Shown one piece after another: positions 8,796-19,233 of a DNA stretch of 50,573 nucleotides; within the stretch, counting starts at the first letter, position 1; every line of letters begins with the position of its first letter. The translations under genes were made by a program, and so were the position numbers. Under the pieces are notes generated by a model. The model had not been told where the DNA came from. It did not search any database and saw nothing but the letters and a program-made list of their open reading frames with translations. Origin of the DNA: Candidatus Atribacteria bacterium (GTDB taxonomy: Bacteria > Atribacterota > Atribacteria > Atribacterales > JASGLU01); NCBI GenBank assembly GCA_030156825.1, contig JASGLU010000004.1:1-50573 (forward strand), in the 5' to 3' direction.

Positions 8796-10293
8796 GATTT
8801 TCCGCTGGCACTTCCTTTAAAAAATAATTTAGCTTCTGATTAAGTTTTTTTATATCTCCTTCCAGCTCTACGTAAGCTCGGAAATATTTTGCAAGCTTCT
8901 CCCACAAACGATTGTCGGGAATAAAAATCTGTTCCGGTCTGAAGGTAGTCCGGAAAGCTTCCTCAGCATCAGTATAAACCCCACTCCCTATCCCAGCTAA
9001 AAGAGCCGCTCCTTTGGAGCTTCCTTCCCGATCTTCCGGTACTACAATTTCTCTCCTTAAAACGGAGGCCTTCATTCTCATCCAGTAAGCGTTGTTCGTT
9101 CCTCCTCCCACGTTTACCGTTCTCTCAATGGAAACACCCAAGGCTTTCTCCATTTTCTGCCAAAGGCGGCCATATTCAAAACACAGACCGGCTACCACTC
9201 CCTCGGTCAGCTCCTCTTCTCCCACCGAACCATCTAAATTAAGAAACACCCCTTTAGCCTGGGGATAACTACTTCCTAAAAGATAAGGGAAAAAGAGGGG
9301 AAAATCAGGCTTGTTGACCGGGGAAAGGTTGGTAAAAAAAGCATAATCCCTTTTTATAATCCCCATCAGCCAATCGATAGAAAAACCACCACTATATATC
9401 CCATTCATAGCATAAAAAGAGGGGGAAACTACATGCCGCCCCCAGGAAAAAGGACTTTCCTCCTGCAGGGAAAATTCTAAGGGGGGAAATTCATCCAATC
9501 CCATAGTCAAAGATTCAGTGGTGCCAGAAGAAATAAGAGCCTGTCCTTTCTGAAACACCCCCGCTGCCAAGGCAGCACACAGATGATCGTGTCCTCCGGT
9601 AACAGCCACCACTTCCCGGGGTAAACCACACCGCTCAGCCACTTCCCCTCTTAAAGGACCCAGAGATACCCCCGAGGGAAAAAGAGGAGCCAGTTTATCA
9701 GAGGAGAGCCCAATTAAAGAGAGCAACTCATCCCACCACCGTCTTCGGCGCTGATCGAAAAACATAGTTCTCGAGGCTAAAGAGTAATCAAAAGACATTA
9801 CCCCGGTGAAAGAAAAAAGAATAAAACCCGACATAGAAGTCCAGGACTTAACCTGGGCGAAAGCCTGTGGTTCATTTTCTCGAGACCAAAAAAGTTTATA
9901 AAAAGAATACTTAGATTGTGGAGATAAACCGGTGGTATAATAAACTAACTGCTCATCAATAGTTTCTTTTAACTTTTGAAAAACCCCCTCAGTCCGTAAA
10001 TCAAACCAGGGAAGAGAACTAACAACCGGATTTCCCCCAGCATCTATTCCTACCATAGTTTCGGCAAAACTGGAAACACTTACCGCTTTTACCTGTTTGC
10101 GCAAATCAGACTGAAATCGGTTGATAGCACTGGCAATCTGAGCAAAAATCTCCCCCGGATTATACAACTCCCCCAGTTGGTCTTTTTGGGTAGGGGTATG
10201 AAAACTATCCTCGGCCTGGACTCTTCCCCGTTCATCGTATAGTCTAACTTTAGTGTTAGTAGTACCCACATCTATTCCAATAAGGAGACTCAT
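8785..10293 (-). CDS. FGGY-family carbohydrate kinase
   Basis: LLIGIDVGTTNTKVRLYDERG; VTGGHDHLCAALAAGV; NVGGGTNNAYWMRMKA. ATG overlaps the rnfB stop (ATGA). Confidence 0.88.
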   Translation of the reverse strand: MSLLIGIDVGTTNTKVRLYDERGRVQAEDSFHTPTQKDQLGELYNPGEIFAQIASAINRFQSDLRKQVKAVSVSSFAETMVGIDAGGNPVVSSLPWFDLRTEGVFQKLKETIDEQLVYYTTGLSPQSKYSFYKLFWSRENEPQAFAQVKSWTSMSGFILFSFTGVMSFDYSLASRTMFFDQRRRRWWDELLSLIGLSSDKLAPLFPSGVSLGPLRGEVAERCGLPREVVAVTGGHDHLCAALAAGVFQKGQALISSGTTESLTMGLDEFPPLEFSLQEESPFSWGRHVVSPSFYAMNGIYSGGFSIDWLMGIIKRDYAFFTNLSPVNKPDFPLFFPYLLGSSYPQAKGVFLNLDGSVGEEELTEGVVAGLCFEYGRLWQKMEKALGVSIERTVNVGGGTNNAYWMRMKASVLRREIVVPEDREGSSKGAALLAGIGSGVYTDAEEAFRTTFRPEQIFIPDNRLWEKLAKYFRAYVELEGDIKKLNQKLNYFLKEVPAENHGK

Positions 10294-11156
10294 GTTGTTA
10301 CCCCGGCTTTCTCCTTTGACTTTTCTCTCTGGTAGGTAACTATTCCCCCTTTCGGGGAAAATTTTACCAAGCAGCCGACCGGGCACTTCTCCAAACATTT
10401 ACCGCATAAATTACATTTTTGTCGATCAATATGAATTCGGCCTTCAGCGAAGCTAATAGCTTCTTCCGGACAAACTTTCACACACAGTCGGCATTTGGTA
10501 CAACCAAGCTGGCAAATCCGCCGGACTTCGCGGGCCTTATCCAGCGATTGGCAAGCCAATAAAACCTGTTCCCGATTCGGAACCAAAGCCAATACCCCCC
10601 GAGGACAAACTTCCACACACTTACCGCAGCCAGTACATTTAGCCAAATTAATTATCGGTAACCTATTATCCGGGTCTATAGTAATTGCCTCAAATGGGCA
10701 AACTTTTTGACAGCTCCCCAAACCTAAACAGCCAAAGCGACAGGCTTTAAAAGAGAGATTAAGCACAGAAGCAGCGCGACAGTCCTCAACTCCCTGGTAA
10801 AAAGCTTGGCTAACTGCCACCTCTTCTCCCCCCTGGCATAGGAGGACTGCTTTTTTCCCTTCTAAGTTATTTACTTCTTTACCAATTAATTTTCCAATAG
10901 CACTCCAAATTTCTGGTCCTCCCACCGGGCAACTATCTGGCTCAGCCTTGCCCTGAGCAATAGCCTCCGCTAAACCACTACATCCCGGGTAACCACAGGC
11001 CCCACAATTTGCTCCCGGAAGAACCTGTTCCACTTTTTGAACCAGAGGGTTAGTCTCCACTGCAAATTTCTGGGCCAACCAGGCAAGCATTACCCCAAAA
11101 GCCAGCCCCAAAAGACCCACTATCACTACCGGCAAAACCAAATCCACCTTTATCAC
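10290..11156 (-). CDS. rnfB: Rnf electron transport complex subunit B (ferredoxin-type)
   Basis: N-terminal TM, GANCGACGYPGC, multiple CxxCxxCxxxCP 4Fe-4S motifs. Confidence 0.94.
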   Translation of the reverse strand: MIKVDLVLPVVIVGLLGLAFGVMLAWLAQKFAVETNPLVQKVEQVLPGANCGACGYPGCSGLAEAIAQGKAEPDSCPVGGPEIWSAIGKLIGKEVNNLEGKKAVLLCQGGEEVAVSQAFYQGVEDCRAASVLNLSFKACRFGCLGLGSCQKVCPFEAITIDPDNRLPIINLAKCTGCGKCVEVCPRGVLALVPNREQVLLACQSLDKAREVRRICQLGCTKCRLCVKVCPEEAISFAEGRIHIDRQKCNLCGKCLEKCPVGCLVKFSPKGGIVTYQREKSKEKAGVTT

Positions 11157-11164
11157 CCCTTCTA

Positions 11165-11752
11165 TTATACCAAGCCCTTAAACCCGAGAAAGGCTAAAGC
11201 TAAAAGACCGGTAGCAATAAATGCTATTGGATATCCCTGGTAAAAAGGAGATAATCGGGAAAAGCGCAACCTTTCTCTGATTCCAGCTAAAAGCACCAAA
11301 GCTAAAGTAAAACCCAAAGCCACGCTGATACTATACACCACCACTTCTAACAGAGAATAACCGTAGTCCACCCCAAAAAAGGTGACCGCCAAAATAGCAC
11401 AATTGGTAGTAATTAAAGGAAGATAAATTCCCATTGCCCGGTAAAGGTTGGGAACATTCTTCTTGAGCACTATTTCTACCAACTGAACCAAGGTAGCAAT
11501 CACCAAAATGAAAACCATAATTCTTAAATACTCCAGGTTAAGCGGGAGCAGGATAAAAAACCACAAAAACCAGGTAACTATCGAAGCCAAAACCATAACA
11601 AAAGTTACCGCCATCCCCATGCCTATCCCGTTGGCCAGACTGGAAGACATCCCGATAAAAGGACACAATCCTATATAGCGGGCTAAAATGATGTTGTCGA
11701 CCAGAGCGGCACTAACAAATATCTTGAAAATTTGCACCAAGGTCTCGTCCAT
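11165..11752 (-). CDS. rnfA: Rnf complex subunit A
   Basis: FVSAALVDNIILARYIGLCPFIG; membrane protein; gene order. Confidence 0.93.
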   Translation of the reverse strand: MDETLVQIFKIFVSAALVDNIILARYIGLCPFIGMSSSLANGIGMGMAVTFVMVLASIVTWFLWFFILLPLNLEYLRIMVFILVIATLVQLVEIVLKKNVPNLYRAMGIYLPLITTNCAILAVTFFGVDYGYSLLEVVVYSISVALGFTLALVLLAGIRERLRFSRLSPFYQGYPIAFIATGLLALAFLGFKGLV

Positions 11753-12348
11753 TATTTACTCCTCCTTGAAAAGCGGTTTAAAAGAGCAATATAGACCCCA
11801 ATAACGAAAAAGGCACCCGGGGGAAGCACCATCACCATCATATTTTGATAGTGTTCGGGAAAAACGGGAATCGATAGAATCTGACCATATCCCAAAAGTT
11901 CTCTCACCAAACCAATAGCAGTAATTACTAACGTAAAGCCCACTCCCATTCCCAAAGCATCAACTATCGAGAGCCCAACTGGATTTCGGGAGGCAAAAGC
12001 TTCTGCTCTTCCCATAATCATACAGTTAACTACTATTAGGGGGATGAAAACTCCCATAGCCTGGGAAAGAGAAGGAAGATAGGCCTGCATAACCAAATCC
12101 ACCACGGTAGTAAAAGTAGAAATAATCACGATAAAAATGGGAATTCGCACCTGGGAAGGAACCCAGTTTCTAATGAGCGATACCACTGTGCTGGAAGAAA
12201 CCATAACAAAGGTCACCGCCGCACCCATAGCTAAACAGTTTTCTACTCGAACCGATACCGCTAAAACCGAACAAAGCCCAATCATCAAGCGCAAGATGGG
12301 GTTTTCTCCAATAATTCCGTTTTTGAAGTAAGACCAGAGGTTTTTCAC
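11752..12348 (-). CDS. rnfE: Rnf complex subunit E
   Basis: NPILRLMIGLCSVLAVSV, LGMGVGFTLVIT..RELLG; gene order. Confidence 0.93.
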   Translation of the reverse strand: MKNLWSYFKNGIIGENPILRLMIGLCSVLAVSVRVENCLAMGAAVTFVMVSSSTVVSLIRNWVPSQVRIPIFIVIISTFTTVVDLVMQAYLPSLSQAMGVFIPLIVVNCMIMGRAEAFASRNPVGLSIVDALGMGVGFTLVITAIGLVRELLGYGQILSIPVFPEHYQNMMVMVLPPGAFFVIGVYIALLNRFSRRSK

Positions 12349-12908
12349 AGATTTTCCACCTCCTCTAAATAGGAGACAACTTCTCTACAGGCCCGGGTTA
12401 CCGCCTGCGAAGAAATAGTGGCTCCAGCAATAGCCTCAATGTCCTCTCCAATTGTAAAAGGATCGGTCAGGGACTTGGAATAAAACTGTCCGATAAAATC
12501 AGGACTGGTAATATTAGAGCCCAAACCCGGAGTTTCCTGGTGGTCCAATATTTGAATCCCCACCAGCTCATTTTCCCGGCTGGAAATCCCAATTAGCAGT
12601 CGAATAGGGCCTCCATAGCCAGTGCTGGTTGCTTCAAATACAAAGCCCACCCTCTCTCCTGCTGCTTGCACTACAAAAATCTGAAGGAGAGAAAAATTCT
12701 CCCTCTCCCAGGGTAAATTTAAGCCCTCAGGTTCTACTTCCTTAAATTCCTCCGCCTGAGGGAAAACCTGTTTCAAAGCCAGCTCCAACTCCTCCCGGGC
12801 TCTTCTTTCAATCTCGGCTTGGGTTAGCTGATTGACCAGTGCTAAGGAGAAAGCGGCTACCACACAAACCAAACCTAAAATTAAAGCGGTTTGTAGGATT
12901 TTCTTCAT
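12345..12908 (-). CDS. rnfG: Rnf complex subunit G (FMN-binding)
   Basis: HQETPGLGSNI..F..QF, AIAGATISSQAVTRA flavinylation motif. Confidence 0.92.
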   Translation of the reverse strand: MKKILQTALILGLVCVVAAFSLALVNQLTQAEIERRAREELELALKQVFPQAEEFKEVEPEGLNLPWERENFSLLQIFVVQAAGERVGFVFEATSTGYGGPIRLLIGISSRENELVGIQILDHQETPGLGSNITSPDFIGQFYSKSLTDPFTIGEDIEAIAGATISSQAVTRACREVVSYLEEVENL

Positions 12909-13879
12909 CGTTTCTCACCTCCAAATTGCGGAGGGAGAATACGGTCAAGAAGCGGAACAGTAGCGTTCATAATCAAAATCCCAAAAGTAACTCCTTCCGG
13001 ATAGTTTCCCAATAACCTGATAATACCGGTGATGGCCCCCGCTCCCAGTCCAAAAATTAACTGCCCCCTTCTGGTCATGGGGGAAGTAACATAATCGGTA
13101 GCCATAAAACACCCCCCCATAATCGCCCCTCCAGCTAAAAGGTGAAAAAACAAACTTTCTCCTCCTAATAAAACCACCAGTGAAAGCCCTCCAAAAAAAG
13201 TTAGCGGTATATGCCAGCTGACAACTCCCCGCCAAAGGAGGTATAAAAACCCAAGTAAAAGCAACAAAACCGAAGTCTCGCCGATAGAACCTGGGACTTG
13301 ACCCAAAAATAAATGTTTTAGAATTTGGGGATCCAGTTCTTGCAAAAAGGGAAAGCCATTCATCTGATTAATCGTCAAAGGAGTAGCAGTAGTAACCACC
13401 TCTGCCCCTTCTGCTCCCGGTAAAAGAGCAAAAGGAGGACGGGCCATCCAGGTAGTCATAGCTTTTGGCCAGGAGATAAGCAGCACCGCTCTCCCCACTA
13501 AAGCCGGATTGAATATATTCTGTCCCAACCCACCAAACATCTGTTTCCCTAAAATAATTGCTGCCCCACTCCCCACCAAGGCTATCCAAAAAGGAGACCC
13601 GGGAGGCAGGGAAAGGCCTAAAAGCATACCAGTTACCAGAGCGCTACCGTCATAAATGGTAAGCGGCTTTTTGAAGATCAGACAATCTAAAGTTTCAAAC
13701 CCCAAACAGGCCAAAATAGAGATCAAAATAGAGGGAAAAACATACCGAAAGCCAAAAAAATAGCCACTTCCCACCGCAGCCGGCAAAAGAGCCAGGAAAA
13801 CCTGCCTCATCACCCAGGGAACAGTGGTTTTACTTTTGATGTGAGGAGACGGGGAAAAATAAAGTTCTTCTTCTGCCAA
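12905..13879 (-). CDS. rnfD: Rnf complex subunit D
   Basis: SPSPHIKS, YDGSALVTGMLLGLSLPP; TTG start at 13879 with SD GGAGGAG preferred to the longer ORF. Confidence 0.9.
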   Translation of the reverse strand: MAEEELYFSPSPHIKSKTTVPWVMRQVFLALLPAAVGSGYFFGFRYVFPSILISILACLGFETLDCLIFKKPLTIYDGSALVTGMLLGLSLPPGSPFWIALVGSGAAIILGKQMFGGLGQNIFNPALVGRAVLLISWPKAMTTWMARPPFALLPGAEGAEVVTTATPLTINQMNGFPFLQELDPQILKHLFLGQVPGSIGETSVLLLLLGFLYLLWRGVVSWHIPLTFFGGLSLVVLLGGESLFFHLLAGGAIMGGCFMATDYVTSPMTRRGQLIFGLGAGAITGIIRLLGNYPEGVTFGILIMNATVPLLDRILPPQFGGEKR

Positions 13880-13881
13880 CT

Positions 13882-15210
13882 TTAATCTCCTCCTTTCCTG
13901 CTCGAGCGAATAATTTCTGATTTTGCCAATTTTATCAGTTGGACAAGGGGAATGCCCGCCGGGCATTGATAAGCACAGGCTCCACACTCAATACAATCCA
14001 AAGCCCGCGCCGCCTTTGCCTCTTCAAAGGCCTCAAACTCGGATAATCGAGCCAACCAGCTGGGAATTAAATTCATAGGGCAACTGTTAACACACCTGGC
14101 ACAGCGAATACAGGGGTACTCTTTTTTCTCCCAAACACTCTGGAAAAAAAGAAAACCTGAAGTCCCTTTAATAACGGGAACACTTAAGGAAACCTGAGCG
14201 ATGCCCATCATAGGCCCTCCCATAACCACCTTTTTTAACGGTTCTCGTACTCCGCCACAGAAAGGAATAATATCTTCCAAGAGAGAGCCTATGGGAACTT
14301 TAAGGTTTTTGGGCTGAGCTATGGCATCTCCGCTAACCGTAATTACCCGGTCAATCAAAGGCAAACCTTCTTCTGCCATTCGGCCAATAGCCCAGGTAGT
14401 TTGCACGTTGTTTACCACCACTCCCACGTCTAAAGGTAGTCCTCCGGAAGGCACTTCTCGATTGAGAATAGCCCGAATCAAATGTTTCTCTGAACCCTGA
14501 GGATATTTAGTTTTGAGGGGAACTATCTCTACCGGCAAAGGAAGGTGGGGGGAAAACTCTTCCCACCGGGCAATGACTTCGGGTTTATTATCTTCAATTC
14601 CCACCAAAACCCTGCTTGCCCCACTTGCTCGGGCTAAAATTCTCAAACCTATTCCTATTTTGGAAATCTCTTCCAGCATCAAGCGCTGATCACAGGTAAG
14701 GTAAGGCTCACACTCGGCCCCATTTATAATCAAAAACTCAATATTTTTCCCTGCAGGTGGGGACACTTTAACATGAGTGGGAAAAGCCGCTCCCCCTAAA
14801 CCTACCATCCCCCCTTCTCTCAGCCATTCTCGGAGGAATTGAGGTTGCTGGTTTTCAATCTCCGAAATCGGCAGTGGATTTCTTCTTTCTTCTTCTGAAG
14901 AACCGTCATTCTCTAATACAATAGCCAGGCACTTCCCGCGCACCGGGTGAAACCATTCTTCAATCGAAGATATCTTGCCCGAGCAAGAGGCATGCAAAGG
15001 AGCAGTTACAAAAGCGTCTACATCGGCGATTTTCTGTCCTCGCTTAACCGCATCTCCTTTTTTCACTATTGGTTCCAAAGGAGCACCTGTATGCTGAATC
15101 AAAGGTAAAACCAATCTCTCCGGAAAAGGAAAGACCTCTATCTGCTTATGGGCAGTTATCTCCTTGTAAGTCGGAGGATGAACTCCCCCGGGAAAAGTTT
15201 TTGTTTTCAT
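13882..15210 (-). CDS. rnfC: Rnf complex subunit C
   Basis: FPGGVHP start, GLGGAAFPTHVK, two CxxCxxC ferredoxin motifs. Confidence 0.94.
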   Translation of the reverse strand: MKTKTFPGGVHPPTYKEITAHKQIEVFPFPERLVLPLIQHTGAPLEPIVKKGDAVKRGQKIADVDAFVTAPLHASCSGKISSIEEWFHPVRGKCLAIVLENDGSSEEERRNPLPISEIENQQPQFLREWLREGGMVGLGGAAFPTHVKVSPPAGKNIEFLIINGAECEPYLTCDQRLMLEEISKIGIGLRILARASGASRVLVGIEDNKPEVIARWEEFSPHLPLPVEIVPLKTKYPQGSEKHLIRAILNREVPSGGLPLDVGVVVNNVQTTWAIGRMAEEGLPLIDRVITVSGDAIAQPKNLKVPIGSLLEDIIPFCGGVREPLKKVVMGGPMMGIAQVSLSVPVIKGTSGFLFFQSVWEKKEYPCIRCARCVNSCPMNLIPSWLARLSEFEAFEEAKAARALDCIECGACAYQCPAGIPLVQLIKLAKSEIIRSSRKGGD

Positions 15211-15237
15211 AGACTAACCTCCAAACAACCGAGTCAG

Positions 15238-16584
15238 TTAATCAGGAAGAAAATCTTCTTCGATGAACCGGGTATGAAAACTACCCTCCATAAACTCCGG
15301 ATTCTGCAAAATCTTCATCTGAAAGGGAATAGTGGTGTGAATCCCGCTTACTTCCATAGACTGCAAGGTTTCTCGTGCTCGCCGAATAGCAAATTTCCGG
15401 TCACTATCCCAAACTACCACTTTGGCCACTAAAGAATCGTAATAAGAAGGAACGGTATAGCCCGAATAACAATGGGAATCTACCCTAACTCCCGGACCTC
15501 GGGGGAGGTCAAATTTGCTTATTTTTCCGGGAGAAGGGGCAAAATTTTTGTCAGGGTTTTCCGCGTTCACCCGCATTTCAATAGCATGACCCCGAATTAT
15601 TATATCCTCTTGCTTCAGACTTAAAGGTTCCCCCGCCGCCAAAGAGATTTGCTCCCGCACGATATCTACCCCGGTTATCATTTCGGTTACCGGGTGTTCT
15701 ACTTGAATACGAGCGTTAAACTCCATAAAATAATATTTCCCTTCCTCAGTAACCAAAAATTCCAAAGTACCACAGGTGCTGTAACCCAAAGCTTGCGTAG
15801 CCGCTACCGCCGCTTGTAAAATTTTATTCCTCACCTCCCGATCCAGAGTTGGAGCCGGTGCCTCTTCTAATATTTTTTGCCGCCGACGTTGAAGAGAGCA
15901 TTCCCGTTCCCCCAGATGAACCACTTTTCCAAACTTATCAGCCAGTATTTGCACTTCAATGTGGCGCGCTCTCCCCAATAACTTCTCAATATATACTTCA
16001 TCACTACCAAAAGCTAACGCTGCCTCTCGCTTAGCCCTTAAAAAAGCTTCTTCCAAACCTTCTGCTCGCTCTACTACTCTAATTCCTCTCCCTCCACCAC
16101 CTAAACAGGCCTTCACTGCCAAAGGATACCCCACTTCTCGGGCTACCGTTTTCGCTTCCGAAAGATCTGTTATCGGTGTCAATGAACCCGGGATTACCGG
16201 TATCCCTGCTTCCTGTACCACTTTCTTGGTAAAGAGCTTATTTTTCATCTTCTCCAAAATTTCCGCTTGCGGACCAATGAAGGTAATCCCCTCCGCTTCC
16301 AGCCGTCGAGCCAAAAGGAAATTTTCCGCTAAAAAACCGTATCCCGGATGTACCGCTGCCGGATGGGTCAAATGGCAAACTTTGATAATTTTTTCGATAT
16401 CCAGGTAGGTTTCATCCGCCTTATCCCCTCCCAAGGAAACCTTCTGGTCAACAAACCTGAGATGCAGCAACTCTCGATCCACGTCGGAAAATATCCCTAC
16501 GGTTTTAATCCCCATTTCCCGGCAGGCTCGAACAATTCGAAAAGCAATTTCTCCCCGATTGGCAATCAGTATTTTATCGAACAA
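15238..16584 (-). CDS. accC: Biotin carboxylase subunit (AccC/PycA type)
   Basis: FDKILIANRGEIAFRIVRACREMGI, GGGGRGIRVV, EFNARIQVEHPVTE. Confidence 0.9.
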   Translation of the reverse strand: MFDKILIANRGEIAFRIVRACREMGIKTVGIFSDVDRELLHLRFVDQKVSLGGDKADETYLDIEKIIKVCHLTHPAAVHPGYGFLAENFLLARRLEAEGITFIGPQAEILEKMKNKLFTKKVVQEAGIPVIPGSLTPITDLSEAKTVAREVGYPLAVKACLGGGGRGIRVVERAEGLEEAFLRAKREAALAFGSDEVYIEKLLGRARHIEVQILADKFGKVVHLGERECSLQRRRQKILEEAPAPTLDREVRNKILQAAVAATQALGYSTCGTLEFLVTEEGKYYFMEFNARIQVEHPVTEMITGVDIVREQISLAAGEPLSLKQEDIIIRGHAIEMRVNAENPDKNFAPSPGKISKFDLPRGPGVRVDSHCYSGYTVPSYYDSLVAKVVVWDSDRKFAIRRARETLQSMEVSGIHTTIPFQMKILQNPEFMEGSFHTRFIEEDFLPD

Positions 16585-16596
16585 AAAAATTCCTCC

Positions 16597-17967
16597 TTAA
16601 ATCGATATCTTCTCTTCTGGATAAGCAATAAGGTCTTTCTGTTCTCCAGCAATACGATACATAATAATTGTAAAAAGACCAACCTTACCGACATACATAG
16701 TAATAATAATCAAAAATTTACTCAAATTCAAAAGTTCACCGGTTATTCCTCGAGAAAGTCCTACCGTCCCATAGGCGGAAAACACCTCAAACAAAATATC
16801 CAACGGATCTCCCGGTTGAAAAAGCAGCATCAGTATCGAAATCCCTCCCACTAAAACAAGAGCCAGCTCAGCTAAGGCTATCGCCCGAAAGACAATATAT
16901 TGAGGTACTCGGCGGTGGAAAAGATTCACCTTTTCTTTTCCGGCAATCACAGCTTTAGCCACTCCCCAGATGAGAGCAAAGGCAGTAGTCTTAATTCCTC
17001 CCCCTGTCCCCCCAGGAGATGCTCCCACAAACATAAGAAATAAAAGCATAAAAACGGTAGCCGGCTGAAGATTGGCAATAGGAATAGTATTAAACCCGGC
17101 TGTCCGGGGAGTAATAGCCTGAAATAGGCTGGCCATTATCTTATCTGGCCATTCTAAAAAAGCTATCGATTGAGGGTTATTCCATTCAAAAATAGCAAAT
17201 AAGAAAGCACTCAATCCGATTAGAAACAAAGTTACAGTGATTACCACTTTAGAATGAAGCGAGGTTAATCGACCTTTTTCCAATAGTTCCTTCAGCACTA
17301 TAAAGCCAATCCCACCGGCTATAATAAGACACATCACCGTAAAATTCACTACCGGATCCCGGACAAAATCTTCTAAGCTATTACTGAATACGGAAAAGCC
17401 AGCGTTGCAAAAAGCAGAAATCGAATGGAAAACCCCGGCAAAAAGAGCTTTCTGCCAGGGAAAATATCTCAAAAATCTCAGGCAAAGAATAACCGCTCCT
17501 ACGCCCTCAATCACCAAAGTATATTTAACTATGGTTAGAACAAACCTAACCACTCCTCCTGCAGCTTCCAGGGTAAAAGATTCTTTTAAAGCCAAACGAT
17601 CCCGATACTCAATTTTTCTTCCCAGAACAAGGGCAATTAAAGTAGTCATCGTCATGTACCCCAGCCCCCCAATTTGGAGCAAGATCAGAATGGTTAGCTG
17701 ACCCCAGAAAGAAAAAAAAGTGGCGGTATCCACTACTATCAGTCCGGTAACACAAATGGCAGAGGTAGAAGTAAAAAGAGCATCCAGCGGAGAAAGCTGG
17801 TTACCAGGATTTACCATCTGGGGTAAGAGCAAAAGGAGTGCCCCCAGCAAAATGACAGCTATATATCCCAGCAAGATTATTCGGGTCGGTCTTGCGTTCC
17901 CCAATCGCTTTTTAAAACGAATCCAAAAAGGAGGTATTTCCTCCTTTTCTTCAGGGTAAAACTCCAT
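16597..17967 (-). CDS. TrkH/KtrB-family potassium uptake protein
   Basis: TSTSAICVTGL selectivity loop, GASPGGTGGGIKTTAF, SAYGTVGLSRGITG. Confidence 0.92.
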   Translation of the reverse strand: MEFYPEEKEEIPPFWIRFKKRLGNARPTRIILLGYIAVILLGALLLLLPQMVNPGNQLSPLDALFTSTSAICVTGLIVVDTATFFSFWGQLTILILLQIGGLGYMTMTTLIALVLGRKIEYRDRLALKESFTLEAAGGVVRFVLTIVKYTLVIEGVGAVILCLRFLRYFPWQKALFAGVFHSISAFCNAGFSVFSNSLEDFVRDPVVNFTVMCLIIAGGIGFIVLKELLEKGRLTSLHSKVVITVTLFLIGLSAFLFAIFEWNNPQSIAFLEWPDKIMASLFQAITPRTAGFNTIPIANLQPATVFMLLFLMFVGASPGGTGGGIKTTAFALIWGVAKAVIAGKEKVNLFHRRVPQYIVFRAIALAELALVLVGGISILMLLFQPGDPLDILFEVFSAYGTVGLSRGITGELLNLSKFLIIITMYVGKVGLFTIIMYRIAGEQKDLIAYPEEKISI

Positions 17968-17981
17968 TTATTATCCAAACC

Positions 17982-19121
17982 TTACAAGTTGTATTTTTTA
18001 GCTTCGTCAAACATTGCCATTATGTTCTCCGGAGGAACATCCGGTTGAACATCATGCACGGCAGTTAGCACATAGCCATCGGGCCCTAAGTGATCAATCC
18101 TTTGCCGCACTTCTTTTCTTACCTCTTCTTCGGTTCCCTGGGGAAGCACCCGGGTAGTGTCTATCCCTCCCCAAAAAGCCAGATCTTTACCAAACTTCTC
18201 TTTCAGAAGCTTAGTATCCATGCCTTCCGCTGAAACCTGGATGGGATTTAGAATATCCACCCCAATTTCTATCAAATCCGGGATAAAAGGAACAATACTT
18301 CCACAAGAATGATATAACAGCTTAGCTTGCGGTGCCAGCTTTTTTAACTCAGAAAAATACTCCTGATGGAAAGGTTTAATTAAATTCCGATAGGTAACCG
18401 GACTCATGATGGAGTTTTGAGCAGTAGCCAAATCGTCCCCCACAAAAACTATATCCAAAAATTCCCCTACTTCCTGGAGAAAAAGAGAATATCGCGCAAG
18501 TTGATAGCGGTACATCCCCTCCATTAAGGTAGTGGCCAAATCAGGGTTAAGCAAAAGGTCAACTAAGAACTCTTCAAAACTTCTGAGATACCAACAGGGC
18601 TCAAAAATACCGGTATCGATCATATCTCCTACTAAGAGGTATTCGCCCGCCTGCTTAAATTTTTGAGCTTGTTCCCGCACTCCGGTTAAATCCATGCTCT
18701 GGGCTGGATCCGGCCAGGGATAATCCTTTACTTCCCCCAGTGATTTACCCGCAAGCGGATGTTCCACCATATCATAATAAAGACCATCTTCTGGCATCCG
18801 ATACTTAATACCAAACTCACTAATATAAGTCCGCTCATCAAATATGGTTTTCTGAAAAATTGGCTGGGGATGAATCCCCCTGGTATCTATCTCCAGCAGT
18901 TCAAGAACCTCTTCATCAATAAAGGCAATTTGAAAATTTTCCATCATCAATCGGGTTTCTTTTTCGATTCCCAGAAACTTTTTCAAATTTTCGTAAGCTT
19001 TTCGGGTCATAGTGGTGCAATTAGTAGTTCCAAGATCAATTGGAACTCGGTCGGGAAACTGGTGATTTATCGCCCGCAAAGCTCTCTCTCTTGGCTTCAA
19101 CAGTAACTCCTCCTTTATCAA
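17982..19121 (-). CDS. Uroporphyrinogen decarboxylase-family protein (methyltransferase-like)
   Basis: PDRVPIDLG, VGDDLATAQNSIMSP, LLYHSCGSIVPFIPDLIEIGVDILNPIQ. Confidence 0.85.
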   Translation of the reverse strand: MIKEELLLKPRERALRAINHQFPDRVPIDLGTTNCTTMTRKAYENLKKFLGIEKETRLMMENFQIAFIDEEVLELLEIDTRGIHPQPIFQKTIFDERTYISEFGIKYRMPEDGLYYDMVEHPLAGKSLGEVKDYPWPDPAQSMDLTGVREQAQKFKQAGEYLLVGDMIDTGIFEPCWYLRSFEEFLVDLLLNPDLATTLMEGMYRYQLARYSLFLQEVGEFLDIVFVGDDLATAQNSIMSPVTYRNLIKPFHQEYFSELKKLAPQAKLLYHSCGSIVPFIPDLIEIGVDILNPIQVSAEGMDTKLLKEKFGKDLAFWGGIDTTRVLPQGTEEEVRKEVRQRIDHLGPDGYVLTAVHDVQPDVPPENIMAMFDEAKKYNL

Positions 19122-19195
19122 GCTAAATTTACTCTACCAGATTTCTCGTTTATTATACCTCCAATTTTTACCTCTGATTAACATTGTAACAAAAT

Positions 19196-19224
19196 TTGCA
19201 AATTCAGACTCCATAAGGTATTAT
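19196..19224 (+). promoter_or_regulatory. Sigma70-type promoter TTGCAA-N17-TATTAT for hflK
   Basis: -35 19196-19201, -10 19219-19224, 17-bp spacer; ATG 9 nt downstream. Confidence 0.5.
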
Positions 19225-19233
19225 AGGTTCATA

